7,114 bases of DNA from an uncultured Sphingomonas sp. (lineage in GTDB: Bacteria > Pseudomonadota > Alphaproteobacteria > Sphingomonadales > Sphingomonadaceae). The DNA lies in NCBI GenBank assembly GCA_902806295.1, contig CADCWB010000001.1:1-7114 (forward strand), written 5' to 3'. Under the pieces are notes generated by a model. The model saw only the letters and a program-made list of their open reading frames with translations, had not been told where the DNA came from and searched no databases. A program made the translations under genes and the position numbers. Numbering within the stretch: the stretch's first letter is position 1; every line of letters starts with the position of its first letter. This document shows, in pieces, positions 1 through 7,114 of this stretch.

Positions 1-2141
1 ATCCCGACAAGGACCCCAAGCAGACGCTTCAAGAAGGCCATCTCCATTTCACGCTCGAGGGCGAGCGGATGCGCGGGGAGTGGGTCATGTTCCGGATGAA
101 GCCCAAGCCCGGCGAGAACGGCGAGGCCTGGATGCTGAAGAAGGTCACCGACGAGGCGGCGAAGCCCGAGGAGGGTGACGCCTTGGTGGAGCAGTGCCTG
201 ACCAGCGTCACCACCGACCGGACCATGGCCGAGATTGCGGCTTGCGAAGAGGTATGGAAATCGAACAAGGGCGAGAAAAAGGGCGGACGGACCAAGCGCG
301 CGGTAAAAATTCCGCCGCCAGCCTTTCGCGATCCGCAATTGGCAACGCTCGTCGATGAGGTGCCGACCGGCAACGATTGGCTCCACGAGTATAAATACGA
401 TGGCTACAGGTTGCTATTGGCGACGGGCGACACGTCTGTGCTGGCGTGGACACGCAACGGCAAGGATTGGAGCGATTATTTCCAGCCGCTTGCGAAAGCG
501 GCGGCCAGACTTCCTGCCGGGTGCCTGATCGATGGCGAGGCAGTAGCGCTCGGCGCGAATGGCAAGCCAGATTTCCAGCTGCTCCAATCGACGCTAAAAG
601 GTGGCGAAGCGGAACTCGCTTTCTACGCCTTCGACCTGCTGGTCGACCAAGGCGAAGACATTACCCCGCTGCCAAACATCGAACGCAAGCAGCGGCTCGC
701 GGCACTGCTCAAGACCGCGCCGCCGTCCATCATCTACGGCGACCACGTGGTCGGCAAGGGCGAAAAGCTGTTCGCTGCCGTCTGCAAGGAAGGCGGCGAG
801 GGGATCATCTCCAAGAAGGCGAGCGCGCCTTATCGCGGGACCCGCAGCCGCTGCTGGGTCAAGATCAAGTGCATTCAGCGCCAGGAGTTCGTGATCATCG
901 GCTGGCAGGCGAGCGACAAAGGGCGGGGTTTCCGCTCGCTGCACCTGGCTGTGCGGGAAGAAGGCACGCTGCGCTATGTCGGCAAGGTCGGGACCGGGTT
1001 CGACACTAGGATGATCGAGGAGCTGTCGGCGCGGATGAAGCCGCTGGCCGTCGACCAGCCGGCGTTGGAGGTGCCGCGGGCGATGAAGCGCGGGTCGACC
1101 TGGATCGAGCCGAAGCTCGTGGCGGAGGTGGCGTTCACCGAGTTTACGACCGACGGCGTGCTCCGCCACCCGAGCTTCATCGCGCTGCGGCAGGACAAGA
1201 GCGCGGCGGAGGTGGTGCGGGAGGTACCGAAGAAGCTCAAAGGTGCCGAGAAGAAGCAGGACCTCGCCACCTATGAAAGCCTGGGCCTCAGGCTGACCAG
1301 CCCGGAGCGGGTGGTGTTCCCCGGAGACGAACTGACTAAGGGCGACCTGGCCAACTATTATGCCGCTGTCGCGCCCCTGCTGATGGTCGATCTCGCCCGG
1401 CGGCCGATGACCCTGATCCGCTGTCCGCAGGGGCGCTCCAAGCATTGTTTCTTCCAGAAGCACGACAGCGGCAGCATGGGTGCCCACGTCCTCCATGTGC
1501 CGGTGACGGAAAGCAAGGGCGAGGTGCAGGACTATCTCTACGTCGAGGAGCCGGTCGGCGCCCTCGAATGCGTGCAGATGAACACCATAGAGTTCCACGG
1601 CTGGGGCAGCCGGGTCGACCCGCTGGAAAAGCCCGACCGGCTGGTGTTCGACCTCGATCCTGACGTCGGCCTCGACTTCGGCAAGGTCAAGGCGGGGGCG
1701 GTGCGGCTGCGCGAGTTGCTGGCCGACCTAGGCCTAGTGACCTTTCCGCTGCTGTCGGGCGGCAAGGGCATCCACGTGGTCGCGCCGCTTGATCAGACGG
1801 CGGACTGGCCGGCGGTGAAGAGCTTCGCCGAACGCTTCAGCCGGGCCATCGCCGAGGCCGAGCCCGAGATGTTCACCGCCAACATCCGCAAGAACCAGCG
1901 CACCGGGCGTATCTTCCTCGACTGGCTGCGCAATCAGCGCGGCGCGACAGCGGTGATGCCCTATTCGGCTAGAGCTCGGGAAGGTGCGCCGGTGGCTGCT
2001 CCAGTCGGCTGGGAGGAGCTGGGCGAGGTAGACCGAGCGAACCTCTACAGCATCCGCGATGCTGGCGAGTTGATGGAGCGAGCCGCCGGCGACCTGCTCA
2101 AGGGCTGGGGACAGGCGACACAGGCCCTCCCCGATCTTTAG
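1..2141 (+). CDS. ligD: LigD, NHEJ DNA ligase/polymerase (PE-LIG-POL), 5'-truncated by window edge
   Basis: Multifunctional enzyme of bacterial non-homologous end joining, which works with Ku to process, fill and seal double-strand breaks. The frame is open from position 3 with no start in context, so the N-terminus lies outside; 712 codons are visible. First comes the C-terminal part of the phosphoesterase domain (about 3-250; its catalytic His/Asp residues are missing). Next is the ATP-dependent ligase: KYDG with the adenylated Lys at 393-395, DGEAV with its Glu at 537-539, FYAFDLL at 621-641, EGIISKK at 798-818 and WVKIK at 855-869, followed by the OB fold beginning FVIIGW. Last is the primase-like polymerase (about 1290-2110): metal-binding DLD at 1650-1658, SGGKGIH at 1755-1775, and a third Asp at 1920-1922 in FLDW. 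Domain order matches Pseudomonas LigD rather than mycobacterial LigD. All visible catalytic motifs are intact. It ends in TAG, overlapping the convergent kinase by 4 bp. Family assignment is very secure. Confidence 0.96.
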   Translation, partial: PDKDPKQTLQEGHLHFTLEGERMRGEWVMFRMKPKPGENGEAWMLKKVTDEAAKPEEGDALVEQCLTSVTTDRTMAEIAACEEVWKSNKGEKKGGRTKRAVKIPPPAFRDPQLATLVDEVPTGNDWLHEYKYDGYRLLLATGDTSVLAWTRNGKDWSDYFQPLAKAAARLPAGCLIDGEAVALGANGKPDFQLLQSTLKGGEAELAFYAFDLLVDQGEDITPLPNIERKQRLAALLKTAPPSIIYGDHVVGKGEKLFAAVCKEGGEGIISKKASAPYRGTRSRCWVKIKCIQRQEFVIIGWQASDKGRGFRSLHLAVREEGTLRYVGKVGTGFDTRMIEELSARMKPLAVDQPALEVPRAMKRGSTWIEPKLVAEVAFTEFTTDGVLRHPSFIALRQDKSAAEVVREVPKKLKGAEKKQDLATYESLGLRLTSPERVVFPGDELTKGDLANYYAAVAPLLMVDLARRPMTLIRCPQGRSKHCFFQKHDSGSMGAHVLHVPVTESKGEVQDYLYVEEPVGALECVQMNTIEFHGWGSRVDPLEKPDRLVFDLDPDVGLDFGKVKAGAVRLRELLADLGLVTFPLLSGGKGIHVVAPLDQTADWPAVKSFAERFSRAIAEAEPEMFTANIRKNQRTGRIFLDWLRNQRGATAVMPYSARAREGAPVAAPVGWEELGEVDRANLYSIRDAGELMERAAGDLLKGWGQATQALPDL

Positions 2142-3109
2142 GCGGCCTCGAGCGGAAAGCGCAGTGTAACCGTAAGTCCTTGCGGCCGCCAGTCACGCTC
2201 GACCGTGCCGCGAAGGTCGGACTTGACGCTCATCGCAATCATGCGGTGGCCGAACCCGCTGCTCGCCGTGCCCACCTCGCACGGCGGACCGGTTTCGCTC
2301 CAGACCAGCTCGACGTCCTGCTGGTTGCTGGACCATTGCAAGGCCAGCGAGCCCTCATCGCTACAAAGCGCGCCATATTTGACCGCGTTGGTGTAGAGTT
2401 CGTGCAGGATCATCGACAGCCCGAGCACCTGTCCGGGTTCCAGCAACAGCTCGGGACCCGAGAAGCGGGCGCGACCTGCCGCCACGTCCGAGCCGAGCAC
2501 CTGCTCTACCAAGGCGGTAATCGCCACTTCAGACGAGCTTTTTCCAACCAGCAATTCATGCGCCCGGGCGAGCGACTTGAGCCGGCCGTTGAAGCGCTGC
2601 TGAAAGCTATCCAGATCCTCCGCGCCACGCGCGGTCTGCTGAGCGATCGCGGAGACCACCGTAAGCATGTTCTTGACCCGATGGTCCGACTCCTGAAGCT
2701 GGCGCTGCTGTCGTTCGACCAGCCGCTTGCGCTCCGAGATATCCCGCAGGAAGCCGATGAACAGCCTGGACCCGAACTGTTCGGAGCAGGTGACGGACAG
2801 CTCCACCGGAAACTCCTCGCCGGTCCGGCGCACCGCGCTGACCTCGATCCGCCGGTTGAGCACGGGACCCTCTCCGGTCGCAAGGAAGTGGAGGCGCCCC
2901 TGCTCGTGCGCGGCGCGAAACTGTTCGGGCACGATCACCTCGCTTAGGCAGCGCCCGCGAACCTCATCCTCGGACCAGCCGAAGACCGCCTCGGCGACAT
3001 GGTTCCAGCCGCGGACGGCGCCTTCGCTATCCATCACCACCACGGCATCCAGCGCCGTGTCGAGCACCGACTGCAAGCCGGCGTGAAGAGCCCCCCAAGT
3101 GTAGTTCAC
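2138..3109 (-). CDS. Soluble PAS-domain HWE-family sensor histidine kinase
   Basis: Two-component sensor kinase of 323 residues with no membrane segment or signal peptide, so cytoplasmic. Residues about 12-128 form one PAS domain ending in the usual FLRDISERK. Then comes the dimerisation/phosphoacceptor helix with HRVKN (H143 predicted phosphorylated). The ATP-binding domain has N-box LHELYTNAVKYGAL (H236, E237, N241), W270-S-E272, and GFG at 285-287. The N-box His plus WxE define the HWE family. PAS lacks the LOV NCRFLQ cysteine motif, so blue-light sensing is not indicated; the ligand is unknown. The start is GTG: the frame meets a stop 30 bp upstream with no ATG between, and PAS begins just after. 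No good Shine-Dalgarno is visible, so translation may depend on pip ending 22 bp upstream. No response regulator adjoins it. HWE/HisKA_2 kinases in sphingomonads often feed the PhyR general stress response; that link here is inference. Confidence 0.93.
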   Translation of the reverse strand: MNYTWGALHAGLQSVLDTALDAVVVMDSEGAVRGWNHVAEAVFGWSEDEVRGRCLSEVIVPEQFRAAHEQGRLHFLATGEGPVLNRRIEVSAVRRTGEEFPVELSVTCSEQFGSRLFIGFLRDISERKRLVERQQRQLQESDHRVKNMLTVVSAIAQQTARGAEDLDSFQQRFNGRLKSLARAHELLVGKSSSEVAITALVEQVLGSDVAAGRARFSGPELLLEPGQVLGLSMILHELYTNAVKYGALCSDEGSLALQWSSNQQDVELVWSETGPPCEVGTASSGFGHRMIAMSVKSDLRGTVERDWRPQGLTVTLRFPLEAA

Positions 3110-3131
3110 CGGATCGGCATATCGCCGGTTA

Positions 3132-5485
<2,354 letters not shown>

Positions 5486-5492
5486 GTGTCGC

Positions 5493-5505
5493 GGCGCTTA
5501 GCGCC
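5493..5505. repeat. Short perfect palindrome at the rsmE/gshA junction
   Basis: The 13-bp sequence GGCGCTTAGCGCC is a perfect inverted repeat (5-6 bp arms) centred on the rsmE stop codon (5498-5500), just upstream of the gshA start at 5485. In mRNA it could form a small GC hairpin where a gshA ribosome binding site would be expected. It has no T-tract, so it is not a terminator. It may also be chance in GC-rich coding DNA. Confidence 0.35.
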
Positions 5506-6232
5506 AGTCTCCGGCAAGCGCCATATAGGCCGCCACCGCCGCCAACGCCGCCGTTTCCGCGCGGAGGATGCGGGGGCCGAGCGAAATAGCGCGGGCATGA
5601 GGAAGCGCACGGATGGCGGTCCGTTCTTCCGGGGTGAAGCCGCCTTCGGGGCCGGTGAGGATGGTCGCTGGGCCGGGTTGGAAGGCCATTGCGGCAGGGC
5701 CTCCGCCGGTTTCGTCCGCGAAGTAGAGGGTGGCCGGCACGCTCGTCAGGAAAGCGGCGAGGCTGACGGGTTCGGCGATTGTCGGCAGGAGCGTTCGCCC
5801 GCATTGCTCCGCGGCTTCGGTGGCGATGCTCTCCAGCCGTTCCAGCTTGACCCGCTCGACCACCGTCCGCTGGGTGATCACGGGCTGGAGGTGACGAATG
5901 CCTAACTCCGTCGCCTTTTCCGCCAGCCAGTCGACCTGAGCCCGTTTGACTGGAGCGAAAGCAAGGGTGAGGTCGGGAACCTGCTCGACCGGCTTCGTGC
6001 GGCGCTCAACCGCTAGGGTCATGCGCTTTTTGCCGCCCTGCGTGATGCGCGCCAGCCACTCGCCCGAGGCGCCATCAAACAACAACACCTCGCCGCCGGT
6101 GCCAAGGCGGAGAACATTACCAAGATAGTTGGTCTGGGCCGCGTCCAACTCCACCGCCGCGCCCTCGTGCAACGCGGCCCGCACAAACAGGCGCGGGAGC
6201 GACTTGGGCGGCAAGGCGGGCGTAGCGGGCAT
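5498..6232 (-). CDS. rsmE: 16S rRNA (uracil-1498-N3)-methyltransferase RsmE
   Basis: SPOUT-class methyltransferase that uses S-adenosylmethionine to make m3U1498 in helix 44 of 16S rRNA within the 30S subunit (EC 2.1.1.193). The 244 residues match the family. An N-terminal PUA-like RNA-binding part (about 12-75, beginning PRLFV) is followed by the trefoil-knot domain: PVKRAQVDWLAEKATELG (94-111), EQCGRT (142-147), TGPEGGF (193-199) and LGPRILRAETA (218-228), the last two lining the AdoMet pocket. The ATG start is fixed: an in-frame TAA lies 9 bp upstream (6242-6244). No clear Shine-Dalgarno precedes it, so it may be poorly led or leaderless. It appears to be the first gene of the rsmE-gshA-pip-kinase cluster, with a 615-bp intergenic region upstream. 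I could not identify a convincing promoter for it. Confidence 0.96.
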   Translation of the reverse strand: MPATPALPPKSLPRLFVRAALHEGAAVELDAAQTNYLGNVLRLGTGGEVLLFDGASGEWLARITQGGKKRMTLAVERRTKPVEQVPDLTLAFAPVKRAQVDWLAEKATELGIRHLQPVITQRTVVERVKLERLESIATEAAEQCGRTLLPTIAEPVSLAAFLTSVPATLYFADETGGGPAAMAFQPGPATILTGPEGGFTPEERTAIRALPHARAISLGPRILRAETAALAAVAAYMALAGDWR

Positions 6233-6391
6233 GAGCGAGGCTTAGCGAGCCACTGTCCGGAACGCGAATGGTCCCAATGGTCACGGTCGTGCCGCATTAC
6301 CCCATCCTACGCTATCCCGATGAGAAGGAGCTGGCGGCAAGCCGCACTGAGGCTTGGAGCAGCCGAAATCCTATTCTTCAAGGCTCAAGTG

Positions 6392-6421
6392 AATGTTTGC
6401 TTTGGGTGGAAAGCGGACATT
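6392..6421. repeat. 30-bp imperfect palindrome, REP-like dispersed repeat candidate
   Basis: Arms AATGTTTGCTTT (6392-6403) and AAAGCGGACATT (6410-6421) flank GGGTGG. Ten of twelve positions pair perfectly, and the other two become G-U pairs if the plus strand is transcribed (they would be A-C on the minus strand). The CCGCTTTCCACCC-type core, with its spurious translations of the form RFPPKA(N/D)I, resembles intergenic palindromes I recall being scattered through alphaproteobacterial genomes. That resemblance is from memory and is unverified. Only one copy occurs in this window. Confidence 0.6.
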
Positions 6422-6459
6422 AGCAGCTGGGGTCCATTTAGCTATATAGGTGCCGTCCG

Positions 6460-6486
6460 CGTGGCTGGGATCGATCGAACGCCACG
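6460..6486. repeat. 6-bp inverted repeat with 15-nt loop
   Basis: CGTGGC (6460-6465) and GCCACG (6481-6486) are perfect inverted arms around a loop that itself contains the palindrome GATCGATC (6469-6476). It adjoins the candidate structured RNA and, read on the minus strand, lies just downstream of its weak T-tract, so it may belong to the same element. Confidence 0.4.
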
Positions 6487-6495
6487 AGAGTGCTT

Positions 6496-6590
6496 GAAGA
6501 AAGAGGGGCCCCAAGGACCTCTCGATCCCTGCGACCCCTCCTCGATGCTCGAAAGCATCTTGGCCCCTCGCGGACAACTTGGGGTGTCCA
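6496..6590 (-). ncRNA. Candidate structured RNA (nested stem-loops), minus strand
   Basis: Read as minus-strand RNA, GAGGGGCC plus AA.. (6569-6560) pairs with the stretch 6514-6503 to give 10 pairs with a 2-nt bulge, closing a multibranch loop. Inside are a perfect 6-bp hairpin GATGCT-TTCG-AGCATC (6559-6544) and a 5-pair hairpin GGATC-GAGA-GGTCC (6528-6515). A 5-bp hairpin GGACA/TGTCC (6589-6572) precedes them. The minus strand is favoured because its loops are UUCG and the GNRA-type GAGA, and because one pair is G-U there but C-A on plus. The closing stem is followed by TTTCTTC, a weak terminator-like tail. It could be a small RNA, an rsmE leader element, or part of a dispersed repeat. There is no promoter or homology evidence. 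Confidence 0.3.
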
Positions 6591-6643
6591 AAGGCTCCAC
6601 TCGACTAACGAGCTTGATTTGAATTAGCTGCGCGCCTTGTCGT

Positions 6644-6682
6644 TTCACAACTCCGCTCGTCGCAAACGGGCGTGCTTGTGAA
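6644..6682. repeat. Two-tier 39-bp inverted repeat upstream of the secreted-protein gene
   Basis: Outer arms TTCACAA (6644-6650) and TTGTGAA (6676-6682) are perfect. After a symmetric 3x3 mismatch, inner arms CGCTCGT (6654-6660) and ACGGGCG (6666-6672) pair with one G-U on the plus strand, leaving a CGCAA loop. No T-tract follows on either strand, so it is not a typical terminator. The outer arm centres are 32 bp apart, about three helical turns, so it could equally be a regulator site in DNA. Function is unknown. Confidence 0.45.
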
Positions 6683-6746
6683 GTTTAGTGGTCCGTCCCC
6701 ATCCCGCTTTTCAGCCAAGTACAATTTTGTTCCGAAATAAGAGCTT

Positions 6747-6775
6747 TTGATTAAACAATATCTTTCTTTTATTGC
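6747..6775 (+). promoter_or_regulatory. Weak candidate sigma70-type promoter for the secreted-protein gene
   Basis: TTGATT (6747-6752) and TATTGC (6770-6775) are separated by 17 bp within the only strongly AT-rich stretch of the window. Transcription would start near 6783 and give a 5' UTR of about 65 nt. The -10 matches consensus poorly. The symmetric sequence TACCAAAAGGTA (6777-6788) lies at the expected start site and could be an operator. The AT-rich context is the stronger argument for a promoter here; the exact boxes are a guess. Confidence 0.25.
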
Positions 6776-6836
6776 TTACCAAAAGGTATACGTCTTTTCC
6801 TATCAGAGTCGTGGCGGGCGCCATGCCTCTCAAATT

Positions 6837-6841
6837 GGAGG
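6837..6841 (+). promoter_or_regulatory. Strong Shine-Dalgarno of the secreted-protein gene
   Basis: GGAGG lies 6 nt before the ATG at 6848. It is the best ribosome binding site in the window and fixes the start of the signal-peptide protein. None of the rsmE, gshA or kinase starts has a comparable site. Confidence 0.8.
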
Positions 6842-6847
6842 TGTAGC

Positions 6848-7114
6848 ATGCGTAAACTTATTCTTGGTCTCGCTACCGCATCCGCGCTGGCGATCAGCTC
6901 GGCGGCCGGTGCAGCCGTGACCGTTACCGGTGGAACGACCATCGATCCGATCGACGTTCGCGTGACCGACGGTGTTACCACCATCGGTTTCGCCGAAGCT
7001 CAGCTCGCGGCGAACTTCGTCGAGAACCTGTCGTTCACCAACACCCTGACGGGCGTCTACTCGATCACGTTGGGGACCAGTTCTCCAGCGGTCGATTTCA
7101 CCAGCGCGGTATTG
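6848..7114 (+). CDS. Secreted protein, probable FxDxF-type PEP-CTERM family, 3'-truncated by window edge
   Basis: The frame stays open for 89 codons to the window end, so the C-terminus is unseen. It starts with a classical Sec signal peptide: MRK, hydrophobic LILGLATASALAIS, then SAAGA with predicted cleavage after A22 (AGA|AVTV). The exported part is rich in Thr, Ser, Val and Asp with no Cys (VTVTGGTTIDPIDVRVTDG; later LSFTNTLTGVYSITLGTSS and VDFTSAVL). This beta-rich pattern resembles sphingomonad proteins annotated as FxDxF-family PEP-CTERM, which carry a C-terminal PEP motif, a membrane helix and basic residues for exosortase sorting. Here the expected FxDxF stretch reads FVENL, a diverged version. 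The start is well supported by GGAGG (6837-6841) 6 nt before ATG. It is divergent from rsmE and belongs to a different unit. That it is a secreted protein is strong; the PEP-CTERM family call is pattern memory and needs the missing C-terminus. Confidence 0.75.
   Translation, partial: MRKLILGLATASALAISSAAGAAVTVTGGTTIDPIDVRVTDGVTTIGFAEAQLAANFVENLSFTNTLTGVYSITLGTSSPAVDFTSAVL

Larger units (their letters stand above)
6233..6847. other. 615-bp intergenic region between divergent rsmE and the secreted-protein gene
   Basis: No open frame here has family resemblance or a credible start. From left to right: 6233-6390 has no feature I can name; 6392-6421 is a 30-bp palindrome; 6460-6590 is a cluster of inverted repeats; 6644-6682 is a two-tier inverted repeat; 6715-6800 is markedly AT-rich compared with everything else in the window and probably carries the promoter of the right-hand gene; 6837-6841 is its Shine-Dalgarno. 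I found no convincing promoter for rsmE on the minus strand. The density of structure suggests repeat-derived or RNA-encoding DNA rather than degraded coding sequence. Confidence 0.7.

Noticed and set aside
594..1598. Long open frame (334 codons) on the minus strand opposite ligD
   Set aside because: It lies wholly antisense to the ligase and polymerase domains, has a composition typical of GC-rich shadows and no recognisable motif.
2930..2980. LOV photosensor motif in the kinase PAS domain
   Set aside because: The region reads GRCLSEVIVPE; it lacks the N-C-R-F-L-Q signature, and the Cys present is not in that context.
6259..6292. EcfG general-stress promoter (GGAAC-N16/17-CGTT) from GGAAC at 6259
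   Set aside because: No CGTT lies at 16-17 bp; the nearest similar sequence, CGGT, is 20 bp away.
6277..6423. 48-codon plus-strand frame from ATG 6277, containing YPILRYPDEKEL
   Set aside because: No Shine-Dalgarno, no family I recognise, and its stop lies inside the right arm of the intergenic palindrome, so it is more likely non-coding.
6371..6577. Minus-strand frame containing VRFPPKANIH
   Set aside because: This is translation of the palindromic repeat and adjacent inverted repeats; the string recalls spurious repeat-derived proteins.
6380..6597. 7-bp direct repeat AAGGCTC (6380-6386 and 6591-6597) flanking the structured block, as a target-site duplication
   Set aside because: The enclosed 204 bp have no terminal inverted repeats, and a 7-bp match at some spacing is expected by chance.
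6600..6700. Possible tRNA or tRNA-derived attachment site
   Set aside because: No T-loop TTCRA with flanking 5-bp stem, no acceptor stem and no CCA could be assembled.

Overview
The window is GC-rich, densely packed bacterial DNA that looks alphaproteobacterial and most likely sphingomonad. The grounds are a plant-type glutamate-cysteine ligase next to rsmE, an orphan HWE-family histidine kinase, a Pseudomonas-type PE-ligase-polymerase LigD, and a secreted protein at the right edge resembling sphingomonad FxDxF/PEP-CTERM proteins. The taxon is an inference from gene content; no rRNA or other marker is present.

Layout. Positions 1-2141 (+) hold the 3' part of ligD, the bacterial non-homologous end-joining ligase/polymerase; its N-terminus lies left of the window and no ku gene is visible. 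Converging on it with a 4-bp stop-to-stop overlap is a four-gene minus-strand cluster, transcribed right to left: rsmE (16S rRNA m3U1498 methyltransferase), gshA (gamma-glutamylcysteine synthesis), pip (prolyl aminopeptidase) and a soluble PAS-HWE histidine kinase. Gaps are 12 bp, a 4-bp TTGA start/stop overlap, and 22 bp, so this reads as one operon joining ribosome maturation, glutathione synthesis, peptide turnover and a sensor kinase with no response regulator beside it.

Positions 6233-6847 are a 615-bp intergenic region between the divergent rsmE and the right-edge gene. It has no convincing gene but much structure: a 30-bp palindrome of the dispersed-repeat kind, a cluster of nested stem-loops that folds best as minus-strand RNA (UUCG and GNRA-type loops), a 39-bp two-tier inverted repeat, and an AT-rich stretch leading to a strong ribosome binding site. 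Position 6848 starts a secreted protein with a clear signal peptide that runs off the window.

The genes themselves belong to known families. The least explained parts are the structured intergenic block and the orphan kinase at the tail of the glutathione operon.
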